Positions 16,102 to 24,388 are shown, counted from the stretch's first letter. The stretch is 37,766 nucleotides of DNA from Lachnospiraceae bacterium (GCA_009774145.1 VSND01000044.1:1-37766); one strand, 5' to 3'. The notes: generated by a model not told the origin, from the letters alone. Made by a program: numbers and translations.

Positions 16102-17649
16102 ATGTATTGCAGTCAGTGCGGAAAAGAAGTCAAAGGGAATGTCAGATACTGTCCGGTCTGCGGGACCAGGCAGGAGATGAGGGTCATGCCGGCAGAGGAT
16201 ATGATACCGAAGGATCTGCCGGCTCAGAAGAGAAAACAGAAAGCGCACCGACAGGGGCGAAGACTGGGAAATTTTCTGGTCAGTGTGATTGCGCTTCTGA
16301 TTCTGTTTTCAGGAGAGGATACAGTACCGGCTCTCTCGGATTATACCTTTCAGCGAATGGATGTTTCCTGCTTTGCAGTTCAGGGCCAGAGGGAAATGGC
16401 CATCTGTGACGCGAAAGGAAATTTCTGTCTCATTGATCTCCCGCAGCAGATCCTGTACAGTGCGGATCACAGCCGGTTGGCATATGTAGACCGGGATCGG
16501 GAACTGTATTACATGGATGATACGGACCCTGTCTTTGTGGATGATGGCGTCAGAGATGCAGGACTGTCCTTTTATGGAGATGCGATCGTGTATGTAAGAG
16601 ACGGAGACGGCAGCCGGGACGAACTCTGCGTCTATACCATCAGGACAGAATCTCTGGAGCGGCTCAAGGTCTCAGACTGCAGATCCTTCTGTATATCTCC
16701 GGACGGAAAGCATGTCGCCTGCATGGAAGCGGGCTCGGACGGGACGCTGGTGTTGTGGCAGCCCGGCAGTGAGGCCGCGAAGATCACCGGAAGAGTATCA
16801 GAAGTTCTGTCACTGTCAGAGAATGGAGAGATGCTTCTCTACAGGAAGGATGGAGATAAACTCTTTCGGTACCTGAACGGGAAAGAGGAGCAGGCGGCAT
16901 CAGCCGGAGGAACCATGGATTATGTACTGAATGAAGAGCAGGATGAGATCCTCTATACAGCAGAGGGCAGTACCTGGTATTATTCCATGAACCTGAAGGA
17001 GCCGGTACGTCTGGCAGGTGTAAAAGGAAATCTTCTGACCACCTGTTATATGACGGATACTGCCTGCCAGCAGGGGCAGGGGCTGACCCTCGGCAGAAAG
17101 ACGCTGAAAAATCTGACTTTTGCCACACATGACGTGGGAGGAAATTCCTGTAAGCTCTATCGGCTGAACTGGAATGGAAAAGAAGCGGAACCCATTCTCA
17201 ATTATGCGGAACAGTTCCGGATTTCCAGAGACGGACGGTCTGTCCTCTATCTGTCGGACCGGAAACTGTATCAGATCCGGGATATCGGGAGCAGTCAGGA
17301 CCGGGAATGTATCAGCGGCGCCATGGATGTCAGCCAGTTCACCGCGGATGCTGATCTTGGGAAGATCTGGTTTTCCACCTCCGGACGGGAACTGTATTAT
17401 GTAAAAAATAAAGAATGTCTCAATGTCTCTTATGATCTGGACCGGATGCAGGGCTGTGTAAAAGATGGAATACTGTTTCAGGAAGGGCAGGATCTGTATT
17501 TCTCAGACGGAGCAGAGAAAGTCCTGGTAAAAAGCGGCGTGGAGGAAGCCTGGATCCGGGAAAATGATTATGTCGTTATAAAATCAGACGAAGGCCTCTG
17601 CTATCTGAAAGACCTGAAAGATTCCGTCTGCCTGATGGGAGGCAGTTAA
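16102..17649 (+). CDS. zinc-ribbon membrane-anchored protein with beta-propeller-like region
   Basis: A 515-residue protein. It begins with a zinc ribbon (MYCSQCGKEV...YCPVCG), then a basic linker, one membrane segment (about residues 55-75, LGNFLVSVIALLILFSG), and about 430 residues outside the membrane. The outer part repeats short blocks of the type 'SPDGKHVACMEAG', 'SENGEMLLYRKDG', 'SRDGRSVLYLSDRK', as in WD40/TolB/DPP-IV-type propeller proteins. ATG 16102 is preceded by TAGGAG. Cytosolic ribbon plus external propeller suggests a sensor or scaffold; no catalytic residues were recognised. Confidence 0.75.
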   Translation: MYCSQCGKEVKGNVRYCPVCGTRQEMRVMPAEDMIPKDLPAQKRKQKAHRQGRRLGNFLVSVIALLILFSGEDTVPALSDYTFQRMDVSCFAVQGQREMAICDAKGNFCLIDLPQQILYSADHSRLAYVDRDRELYYMDDTDPVFVDDGVRDAGLSFYGDAIVYVRDGDGSRDELCVYTIRTESLERLKVSDCRSFCISPDGKHVACMEAGSDGTLVLWQPGSEAAKITGRVSEVLSLSENGEMLLYRKDGDKLFRYLNGKEEQAASAGGTMDYVLNEEQDEILYTAEGSTWYYSMNLKEPVRLAGVKGNLLTTCYMTDTACQQGQGLTLGRKTLKNLTFATHDVGGNSCKLYRLNWNGKEAEPILNYAEQFRISRDGRSVLYLSDRKLYQIRDIGSSQDRECISGAMDVSQFTADADLGKIWFSTSGRELYYVKNKECLNVSYDLDRMQGCVKDGILFQEGQDLYFSDGAEKVLVKSGVEEAWIRENDYVVIKSDEGLCYLKDLKDSVCLMGGS

Positions 17650-17667
17650 AAACTGCTCATGCTTTTT
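17642..17667 (+). terminator. possible intrinsic terminator between convergent genes
   Basis: GCAGTT-AAA-AACTGC (17642-17656) is a 6-bp hairpin overlapping the stop codon, followed after 6 bases by TTTTTT. It is weak because of the gap to the T-run. It also overlaps the 3' end of the opposite-strand hemerythrin gene. Confidence 0.35.
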
Positions 17668-18547
17668 TCTTATTCTTCCATGTGCGGGCACAGAAGGCAA
17701 AATATCCAAGCCGCGTCTCAAACAGCATGCTGCAGGGATATCTTGTCATGAAATCCGAACGGAATTCATCGCTGGTAAGCAGTTCCTCTTTGACGAGCTG
17801 ATAGGAAATATCGGATTTGAATAATTTGCTCATATGGTGAAGAAGCTGCTCATAGAGTTGCATGGACACTTCCTGGATCATGGCCGGGTCATGCATGGCG
17901 CTCAGACCGAAGATCAGGCCGACGCCCCGACGGATCAGGCGCTCCTCTACGCCCAGAAGAAGCTGTACTCTCTTTCCATCCTCCGCGTTATAACACAGAT
18001 GGCAGAAAAATCCCATCCCCATATTGCGGCCGTTATAATGTTCATCTGCAAGCCGGGTACGGATGTGGAATACATCCTGCATGGCCTGGCAAAAGGCATC
18101 GGCAATGACAGAAGACTGATATGAGGCGTCATAGATCCGGGAGGCGGCGATCTCGCCGGTGATCTCCTGATCTTCGGTCATGATGTGTCCGGTGATCCAG
18201 CCCAGCAGGACGCCCAGAAAACGCTGTGCAGCAGCCCGGGAATATCCCGACAGCTCCAGCGTTTTCTTAAGAGTGACCAGTGTCTGGTCCCGGAAGGCAT
18301 CGTGAATCTGTTTGTGCTTTGCATATCCGGAATACCGGACAGAACGCATATAGGCTTCCTCTTCTGAAAAATGCTTCATGGAATATTCTTCCAGATACTT
18401 CAGTCCTTCTTTGCACGCAGTCCGATAATTTTCCTCATGTTCTACCAGGTCTATCATCTTCCCTGCAATTCGAAAAATGTTGGCGTGGGCTTTGTCTACT
18501 GCCTCGACACCGATATTCAGCTGTTCGTTCCATACAAGTTTCTCCAT
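17657..18547 (-). CDS. bacteriohemerythrin fused to a CheX-like domain
   Basis: A 296-residue protein. Residues 1-130 are a hemerythrin with the whole di-iron ligand set visible: His21, His59, Glu63, His78, His82, His121 and Asp126, matching the order and spacing of bacterial hemerythrins. It should bind O2 or sense it or NO. Residues about 135-296 form a second domain (FCQAMQDVF..., GLIFGLSAM..., EVSMQLYEQLLHHMSKLF) that looks like the CheX/CheC phosphatase-type fold, though this is a weaker call. The start (complement of 18545-18547) has GGGGG upstream; the frame extends further to 18604 without support. It is monocistronic and convergent with the propeller gene. A role in oxygen-linked signalling is inferred. 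Confidence 0.8.
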   Translation of the reverse strand: MEKLVWNEQLNIGVEAVDKAHANIFRIAGKMIDLVEHEENYRTACKEGLKYLEEYSMKHFSEEEAYMRSVRYSGYAKHKQIHDAFRDQTLVTLKKTLELSGYSRAAAQRFLGVLLGWITGHIMTEDQEITGEIAASRIYDASYQSSVIADAFCQAMQDVFHIRTRLADEHYNGRNMGMGFFCHLCYNAEDGKRVQLLLGVEERLIRRGVGLIFGLSAMHDPAMIQEVSMQLYEQLLHHMSKLFKSDISYQLVKEELLTSDEFRSDFMTRYPCSMLFETRLGYFAFCARTWKNKKKA

Positions 18548-18670
18548 GATTGATCTGCCCCCTTTGATGTTTGCTGCTGCTCTTATTATACAGGCTGGTT
18601 CCATTTTTGTCCATTTCCTTCAGAGGGAAAAAGAAAAGCAGGTGAAAAAACGTCCGTGAATCTTTTGTGG

Positions 18671-18699
18671 TTGAGATATAATTTTGGGTATGATATGAT
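18671..18699 (+). promoter_or_regulatory. promoter upstream of the 18-codon leader and helical-repeat gene
   Basis: TTGAGA (18671-18676), a 17-base spacer and TATGAT (18694-18699). It would give a leader of about 70 bases before the small reading frame at 18776. The rest of the 18548-18775 gap shows no gene. Confidence 0.5.
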
Positions 18700-18775
18700 A
18701 AATTTATAAATTTTTGACATCCGGATTTATGAAACGGTCCGTGATATGATTGTGATTTTGGAAAGGAGCGGTCAT

Positions 18776-18832
18776 ATGATGAGATTGCTCCGGCGTCAGA
18801 TTGACGGGATCATGGCAGGAGACCGGTATTGA
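18776..18832 (+). CDS. possible 18-residue leader peptide
   Basis: A short frame, MMRLLRRQIDGIMAGDRY, preceded by AAAGGAG at good spacing (double ATG at 18776/18779) and ending 18 bases before the next start. The ribosome site is stronger than many in the window. It is rich in Arg, Met and Leu. It might be a translated leader or the vestige of a larger gene. No homologue is recognised. Confidence 0.35.
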   Translation: MMRLLRRQIDGIMAGDRY

Positions 18833-18850
18833 GAGAGAAAGGACGGATAA

Positions 18851-20170
18851 ATGGATAAACAAAGAACAGAAGAACTGTTAAAAGGAGTTTCACAGGAGGA
18901 CCTGATCAGCATCATATGGAAAATGACCGCATGCAGCAGAGAAGCGGAAAATGTGCTCATCAGCTGGGGCAGGAAAAATGCAAAGACAAAAAAGGGACTG
19001 GTCCATGAAGCAGAACTGCAGAATCTCTGGAGCGAGGCAAAGGAGATCATCAGCGAATTTAATGAATATGGCGGAGGGCCGGAAGATGAGGAAGAGGTTG
19101 CAGGGGATAACATTGAACGGATGATAGAGATCGTTAACGAACATCCGATGGCATGGGAGATCCGAAAGGAGATCCTGGATGAGATGCTGTACGAGTTTGA
19201 GGTGGGAAACAGCGGATTTGACGATCAGCTGATCGATGCTGCCGAGGAATTCTGTCAGTCGGAAGAGGAGACCCGGTATCTTGCAGATCAATTGTCCGGC
19301 GGAAACAGCGGTTTTTATAAAAGCTATGCGGCACAGCTGTATCAGGAGATCGGGGATGAAGAACGGTTTCTGCAGATTCGGTTCGAGAACCTGAACTATG
19401 CTTCTGATTATATTGAAGTGGCGGAGCACTATGCCGGGAAAGGAGATCACGAAAAAGAACTGGAGTATATCTGGAAAGGCCTTAAGGAGTGCAGAGGGAG
19501 GCTGGATGAACTGATCGATTATGCAGCGTGGATCTATCGGGAACAGAAAAATGAAGCAGAACTTTGGCGTCTGTATGATGTTGCCATACAGACAAAATGG
19601 GATCTGAATATTGCTGCGATTGCCCGCCACCTGTATGCGTATGCAAAGGAAAAGGGAGATTATGATTCACAGAAAAAGATGCTTCTGCTCCTTCTTGACG
19701 TCTGCCAGACCTCAGAACTGAAAACATGGTTTGACGCCTCTCAAAGAGAACTGTCAGAGGAAGACTGGAAAAAAGAATACCCGGGAATCATGGAAATTGT
19801 CAGGAAGAAGGACAGGAGATATTATCTGGATATCTGTATGGAGACCGGAAGGGAAGCGGAAGTTCTGAAGTATCTGCAGTCGGAGGAGCGCAGGTATGAT
19901 TACTGGAATGTGGATTCCGGCCAGTATTTCAGTAAACGTCTGTTTTCCAGATATCCGGATGAGATACTGGCTCTTTACTGGCGCGATGTGCACACGCTGC
20001 TGCTGGTGACAAAGAACAGAAATTATGAGATGGCAACCGACCTTTTGGCCATCATCAAGTCCTGCATGAAGCAGATTGGCAAAACGCAGGAGTGGAACCG
20101 GCAGTTTGAAGAGCTGAAAGAGAAACATAAAAAGAAGCGGAATTTTATTGCGATGGTTCAGAAGCTTTAG
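18851..20170 (+). CDS. helical-repeat (TPR/SWIM-associated-like) hypothetical protein
   Basis: A 439-residue, acidic, fully helical protein. From about residue 130 it has repeated helical hairpins of about 35-40 residues (for example YAAQLYQEIGDEERFLQIR, then AEHYAGKGDHEKELEYIW, then AAWIYREQKNEAELWRLY), as in TPR arrays and in the C-terminal half of SWIM zinc-finger family proteins. No SWIM zinc finger is present. No catalytic motif, signal peptide or membrane segment is seen. GAAAGGA precedes ATG 18851. It may be a protein-interaction scaffold, or a descendant of a SWIM protein that lost its finger. Function unknown. Confidence 0.7.
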   Translation: MDKQRTEELLKGVSQEDLISIIWKMTACSREAENVLISWGRKNAKTKKGLVHEAELQNLWSEAKEIISEFNEYGGGPEDEEEVAGDNIERMIEIVNEHPMAWEIRKEILDEMLYEFEVGNSGFDDQLIDAAEEFCQSEEETRYLADQLSGGNSGFYKSYAAQLYQEIGDEERFLQIRFENLNYASDYIEVAEHYAGKGDHEKELEYIWKGLKECRGRLDELIDYAAWIYREQKNEAELWRLYDVAIQTKWDLNIAAIARHLYAYAKEKGDYDSQKKMLLLLLDVCQTSELKTWFDASQRELSEEDWKKEYPGIMEIVRKKDRRYYLDICMETGREAEVLKYLQSEERRYDYWNVDSGQYFSKRLFSRYPDEILALYWRDVHTLLLVTKNRNYEMATDLLAIIKSCMKQIGKTQEWNRQFEELKEKHKKKRNFIAMVQKL

Positions 20171-20212
20171 ACAGAAGAAACAGAACAGTGAGATAAACAG
20201 AAGGCGGTATTG

Positions 20213-20308
20213 ATGTTCGGCAGGAACATCATGCTGATCCGTAATGAGAAGGAGCTCGAGCAGTTTAAGGAAATGTATGAGATTGATACGGTTACAAAAG
20301 AATATTAG
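20213..20308 (+). pseudogene. short 31-codon fragment
   Basis: A tiny frame, MFGRNIMLIRNEKELEQF and then KEMYEIDTVTKEY, between two genes. It has only a weak site (AAGGCGG) upstream and looks like the piece of a larger gene. I do not recognise the parent. It may also be a real small gene; evidence is thin. Confidence 0.25.
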
Positions 20309-20332
20309 AAGGGGACAGGAGGAATTATTTTT

Positions 20333-20866
20333 ATGAAGGAACGGGTAAACCAGTACAAATTTGACAGAATCAGCAGCAGTATGCAGAAAGAATTCGGGAC
20401 GATTCGCCAGGGCGAGGAAAATACCTATGACATACTTCTGTTCCCCATGGAGGCAAATATGCTTAAACTTTACCGGGAGAAGAAGAGCCGTAACGGAAGG
20501 CGGGCACAGGAAGCAGTCCGTATTTGTCTGTTTGCCATTGACAGTTATCTGACCGGAAAAGAGTATGACACAACGGCAGTGACAGCACCCGAGAGTCAGG
20601 AACTGGCACATGGCCTTCTGATGAGTTTTGATCCATTTACAAATGCCGAGATCCGGGAAGCGGCAGAAGAGCAACTGGATCTGAATTCTGCAGAGGGTCT
20701 GAAAGCATATTTCAAGGTGCCGGTCATGTGCCTGCTCCGGATCGAAAAATCCATAGAATTATGGAACAGACAGATGGGACCGGAAGGGTATTTTCTCTTT
20801 TTGGAGGAAAATATGGGGAGCATGGTGAATGACGACGGGAAAATGAATTACTCTGTCCTGATATGA
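20333..20866 (+). CDS. hypothetical protein, 177 residues
   Basis: A soluble, mostly helical protein of mixed charge, starting MKERVNQYKFDRISSSMQKEFG and ending NDDGKMNYSVLI. No known domain, signal or membrane segment is recognised. AGGAGG precedes ATG 20333 at a rather long spacing of about 10 bases. Codon use matches the GC-richer left part of the window, so it belongs to the host backbone rather than the island. It sits between a gene fragment and a truncated hydrolase, an area that has clearly been rearranged. Confidence 0.55.
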   Translation: MKERVNQYKFDRISSSMQKEFGTIRQGEENTYDILLFPMEANMLKLYREKKSRNGRRAQEAVRICLFAIDSYLTGKEYDTTAVTAPESQELAHGLLMSFDPFTNAEIREAAEEQLDLNSAEGLKAYFKVPVMCLLRIEKSIELWNRQMGPEGYFLFLEENMGSMVNDDGKMNYSVLI

Positions 20867-20880
20867 GAAATTCGGGCTGA

Positions 20881-21300
20881 CAGAAAGCAGGTGCGATATG
20901 GGATGTGATCGATCTGGGCGACCGGCCTCTGGAGATCATTGCGCTTCCGGGGCATACACCGGGCAGTATCGGGATCCTGGACATCAGTAAACGGGTGCTG
21001 ATCAGCGGGGATCCCGTGCAGGACGGTATGATCTTTATGTTCGGCGTACAGAGGGAGATGCACGCCTATCTGCACAGTCTGAAAAAACTGGCCCGTTACA
21101 GAGACCGTTTTGATACAATCTATCCTTCTCACGGAACATTTCCAGTCAGCCCGAATCTGATCGATGCGCTCCATGATGCGGCCGTTGACATGATGAGTGG
21201 GAAGTATGAACCGTCGGTAGCGGAGATTCACGGAAAAAAAGTGAAGTGCTATGATGTGGGGGTTGCAAAGTTTTTGTGGGATGGGGAGGGAATAAATTAA
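20881..21300 (+). pseudogene. 5'-truncated metallo-beta-lactamase-fold hydrolase
   Basis: The frame begins abruptly after a stop at 20878-20880 and reads IWDVIDLGDRPLEIIALPGHTPGSIGILD, then RVLISGDPVQDG and IYPSHG. These are the second half of an MBL-fold hydrolase: the third metal His (GHTPGSIG), the bridging Asp (SGDPV) and the last His (SHG). The N-terminal half with the HxHxDH metal site (about 100 residues) is missing. A GTG at 20905 could start translation but the product could not hold the metal site. It is the last GC-rich gene before the composition change. Confidence 0.8.
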
Positions 21301-21322
21301 AAATTACATCTTGTATGCAAAA

Positions 21323-21401
21323 TCAAAGTTTGAGAAAGAAAAGTTAATTCTGCATAAAAGCTTTTCAAATTTAATTTGCACAAATCAAAATGAATTTGAT
21401 T
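21323..21401. promoter_or_regulatory. cluster of AT-rich palindromes at the island's left edge
   Basis: Four inverted repeats lie within 80 bases: TCAAA-G-TTTGA (21323-21333), AAAAGCTTTT (21356-21365), CAAAT-TTA-ATTTG (21366-21378) and AATCAAA-ATGAA-TTTGATT (21383-21401). Three share a CAAA/TTTG core. They sit just upstream of the decayed regulator, with TATAAT at 21422-21427, and are candidate operators for it or for a related regulator elsewhere. The region 21301-21471 holds no gene. Confidence 0.45.
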
Positions 21402-21471
21402 CGTGGAGAGTGAAGTGATATTATAATATAGGTGTTTTTATCCATCGGTGAAAGTAGATGGAGGCGAAATT

Positions 21472-21683
21472 ATGGCGAGGAATTATAACAAACTTTAGAA
21501 GCTTCTGGTAGACAGAGGTTTATATCGAAAAGGTTTGCGGCAAATGGCAGGAATATCTACCAATGCCTGGCTAAAATAGGCAAGGGTGGAGATGTGTCTA
21601 CTCAGATACTGGGGAGGAACTGTAAAGCTTTAGATGTATAAATTGAAGAGATTGTTGAAGCTATCTCAGATGATATAAAATAA
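21472..21683 (+). pseudogene. decayed XRE-family (HTH_26-type) regulator
   Basis: ATG 21472 follows GGAGG and reads MARNYNKL-stop-KLLVDRGL..., then LRQMAGISTNA. After this the frame slips, and the next frame reads AKIGKGGDVSTQILGRNCKALDV-stop-IEEIVEAISDDIK. Together these make a whole small Cro/XRE-type regulator of about 70 residues, of the kind common in Firmicutes. It is broken by two in-frame stops (one TGG-to-TAG type, within the usual NKLWKLL motif) and one frameshift near 21573. It is AT-rich like the island and lies directly before sspD, so it was probably the island's own repressor. Confidence 0.85.
21652..21679 (+). promoter_or_regulatory. candidate promoter of the ssp operon
   Basis: TTGTTG (21652-21657), a 16-base spacer and TATAAA (21674-21679) lie in the tail of the decayed regulator, about 40 bases before the sspD start. 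An upstream TATAAT at 21422 would instead read through the pseudogene. Neither is proven. Confidence 0.35.
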
Positions 21684-21720
21684 GTGAGTGTATAAAAAGA
21701 TATAATTGGAATGGCATCAT

Positions 21721-23460
21721 ATGGGAAGGGGGACAAGCAACAGAGTGTGGTGTAAAAATTGTAATATAGAAACCAAGGAAAAATATTGTCCAATCTGTGG
21801 TGCTGAAACAATAGAAGATCTTCCTGTGGAAATATATTGGTGCAGGCACTGCAAAATACCGATAATTCAAGTAATGAATCAAATAGATAAAGGTATTTGT
21901 CCTGTTTGCGGTAAAAAGACAAGGTATTTATCAACTGATTTACGTCCGGTATTTCCTGAAGAACGATTATTGCTGGAAATTCTTTTAAATAAAAAGCCGC
22001 AGGAGTATTTAGAAAAACCAGTATGGGCTGTGAATAATAGATATTATATTGATGGAAAAGGTATTTCGATTTCCAGTAAGTTATTCCAAACCGCTGATAC
22101 AGAGGCCATTGGCGAAAAGCTGAAAAAATATAAAACAGATAACAGCTATGAATATTTCAATAATCATATTAAAGCATTCATTACTGCAAATAAAAACAGA
22201 TTTAATTATTTGAAAGATGAATCATTTGACTTTGTAAGAAAAGTGGCAACTAAATTTGATGATGAGCGGTTGGTGATTTCCTTTTCGGGAGGAAAAGACT
22301 CAACCGTAACAGCGGATATTGTTACAAAGGCATTAAGTAATCCCAGTTTGGTACATATTTTTGGAAATACGACGTTAGAATTTCCTTCAACGGTGGCATA
22401 TGCTGAACGGTTTCGAGAAAATCATCCTCAATCGATCTTTCTGTTTGCCAAGAATGATGAGCAGGTTTTTTATGATGTTTGTGAGGATATAGGTCCACCA
22501 GCTCGATTAATGCGTTGGTGTTGTTCAATGTTTAAGACGGGACCAATTGCACGAGTAATAAATCATTTATACAGGAATCAACAGATACTGACTTTTTATG
22601 GCATTAGAAAATCGGAATCTGTAAGTAGAAGTAAATACAATCGAATAGAAGATGATGCAGAATCTGTAAAAATACAACAACAAACAGTAGCCTCACCAAT
22701 CTTCTTTTGGAAGGATATTGATATTTGGCTGTATATTTTAACCGAAGAAGTGGATTTTAATGAAGCTTACAGATTTGGATATGATAGAGTTGGTTGCTGG
22801 TGTTGTCCTAATAATAATCAGAGAGCTCAGTTTTTATCCAGAATATATATGCCGGAGGAATCCAGAAAGTGGAGAGCTTTTCTTATTGACTTTGCCAAAA
22901 AAGTTGGTAAAGAAGATGCGGAAGTGTATGTGGATACTGGAAAATGGAAAGCACGACAAGGTGGAAATGGATTATCAGCAGCTGGTGATGTTAAGATAAA
23001 ATTTACTAATTGCACTACAGAAGATCATGCTAAGATTTATAGATTAGTACGTCCTTTTAATGATGAACTTATAGGAATGTTTACGCCATTTGGGCATTTG
23101 GCACCAGAATTAGGCAGGAAATTATTACACGAGATATTAATTCTTGATGTGAGAACAAATGTTCCTGTTCTTTCTGTACAACCATTCAGTCAGAATGGAT
23201 ATGAGCATGCAGTTAAAGTTCGGACAATGAATGTTAAAGATCATGATGAGCTTCAAAGAATGGTTGGATATCAGGTGCGGAAGTTTAATGCATGCAGAAA
23301 GTGTCTGAAATGTGAATCAATCTGTCGGGCAGGAGCAATCTCTATTTCTGGAGATGGTTATTATATTGATCCAGACAAATGTGCTCATTGTAAAATGTGT
23401 ATGACAGCAAAATACCTTGATGGCGGCTGTACGATGGATAAATATCTTAGAACAAAATAG
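21721..23460 (+). CDS. sspD: SspD-type PAPS-reductase-family protein (DNA phosphorothioation)
   Basis: The sulfur-activating component. Its PP-loop SGGKDS (189-194) is the adenylation/ATP-pyrophosphatase signature shared by DndC and SspD. A cysteine cluster, GCWCCPNNNQ, follows in the PAPS-reductase core. The N-terminus carries four CxxC pairs (residues 11/14, 23/26, 41/44, 60/63), that is, two zinc ribbons. The last 55 residues are a ferredoxin-like iron-sulfur segment (CRKCLKCESICRAGAI and DKCAHCKMC). 579 residues from ATG 21721; a TTG at 21706 in the same frame is also possible, and neither has a strong ribosome site. In the known pathway it takes sulfur from the cysteine desulfurase SspA for insertion into the DNA backbone. 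First intact gene of the island operon. Confidence 0.85.
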   Translation: MGRGTSNRVWCKNCNIETKEKYCPICGAETIEDLPVEIYWCRHCKIPIIQVMNQIDKGICPVCGKKTRYLSTDLRPVFPEERLLLEILLNKKPQEYLEKPVWAVNNRYYIDGKGISISSKLFQTADTEAIGEKLKKYKTDNSYEYFNNHIKAFITANKNRFNYLKDESFDFVRKVATKFDDERLVISFSGGKDSTVTADIVTKALSNPSLVHIFGNTTLEFPSTVAYAERFRENHPQSIFLFAKNDEQVFYDVCEDIGPPARLMRWCCSMFKTGPIARVINHLYRNQQILTFYGIRKSESVSRSKYNRIEDDAESVKIQQQTVASPIFFWKDIDIWLYILTEEVDFNEAYRFGYDRVGCWCCPNNNQRAQFLSRIYMPEESRKWRAFLIDFAKKVGKEDAEVYVDTGKWKARQGGNGLSAAGDVKIKFTNCTTEDHAKIYRLVRPFNDELIGMFTPFGHLAPELGRKLLHEILILDVRTNVPVLSVQPFSQNGYEHAVKVRTMNVKDHDELQRMVGYQVRKFNACRKCLKCESICRAGAISISGDGYYIDPDKCAHCKMCMTAKYLDGGCTMDKYLRTK

Positions 23461-23481
23461 TGATAATGGAGGTTATAGGCA

Positions 23482-24378
23482 ATGACAATGAAGTTTCGTG
23501 CTCATGATACATTTTTTATTCGAAAGGGATGGCTTAGCAAAGGCATGGAACGTGTTGTTGCTAAAAATGATTTATTTATAGATAAGACTGAAAATCCAAT
23601 GGATATATTAGGCATTGGAGCTAACATGGTTAAGGCATTAAGGTATTGGTTGCAGGTTGTAGGACTTACATCTGAACCAACAAAGGGAAGACGCATTCAA
23701 AACCTTACACAACTGGGGGAAGAAATATATGCAAATGATCGTTATATAGAAGAGATGGGAACCCTCTATTTATTACAATATCAGTTGGCAAAACAAGATG
23801 AAGAAGCTACAGCCTGGTATTACTTTTTTAATGAATTTACCATGTCCGAATTTACGCGGGAAGAATTTGTGCAGGGCTTACAAAATTATATTATGATGAC
23901 AGCTGATGAGTTTAATGTAGCAATAAGATCGTTAAATGACGATTTTGCATGTATTATTAATACATATTTGCCTCGTTATAAATCCAATCCAAACAAAGTA
24001 TCTCCAGAAAATAATATTGATTGTCCATTTGGTGAATTAGGGCTGATTGATATTGCAAATAAAAAACAGAAGACCTATAAAAAATCAATCCCTGCAGCGC
24101 GTTCGTTTAATCCATGGGTTATCTATGCCGTAATTATGGATCAGGCAAATGGAAGGATTGAAATTGGTCTTAATGAACTTCTGACGAAACCGTGTAATAT
24201 CGGTAAAGTTTTTAATCTGGATGCCATCGCAATGCTTGATGTTCTTCATGAAGTGGAAAATTGGGGAATGATAAAGATTATCAGAACAGCAGGCCTGGAT
24301 GTTGTTCATTTAAATGAACAACTTACATTTGAACAGTGTGTAAGAAAATATTATGAAACGATAAACGAAGGAGTGTAG
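23482..24378 (+). CDS. sspB: SspB-type DUF4007 protein (DNA nickase component)
   Basis: A 298-residue DUF4007 protein. The family hallmark is at the N-terminus, FRAHDTFFIRKGWLSKGM, and the later FGELGLI and RSFNPWVIYAVIMDQ blocks also fit. In the characterised SspABCD system the DUF4007 protein SspB nicks DNA to allow sulfur insertion in one strand. The gene lies 21 bases after sspD with GGAGG before ATG 23482, and 10 bases before sspC. The pairing of DUF4007 with a PP-loop protein, a large ATPase and a cysteine desulfurase is diagnostic of the single-strand phosphorothioation system rather than of DndABCDE. Confidence 0.85.
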   Translation: MTMKFRAHDTFFIRKGWLSKGMERVVAKNDLFIDKTENPMDILGIGANMVKALRYWLQVVGLTSEPTKGRRIQNLTQLGEEIYANDRYIEEMGTLYLLQYQLAKQDEEATAWYYFFNEFTMSEFTREEFVQGLQNYIMMTADEFNVAIRSLNDDFACIINTYLPRYKSNPNKVSPENNIDCPFGELGLIDIANKKQKTYKKSIPAARSFNPWVIYAVIMDQANGRIEIGLNELLTKPCNIGKVFNLDAIAMLDVLHEVENWGMIKIIRTAGLDVVHLNEQLTFEQCVRKYYETINEGV

Positions 24379-24388
24379 GTGACTACAG

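Noticed and set aside
18714..18750. TTGACA with downstream TATGAT as a promoter
   Set aside because: The boxes are 25 bases apart, too far. The pair at 18671/18694 has the proper 17-base spacing.
21396..21427. TTGATT/TATAAT as a confident promoter of the island
   Set aside because: The spacing is 20 bases, outside the normal range; kept only as a note with the palindrome cluster.
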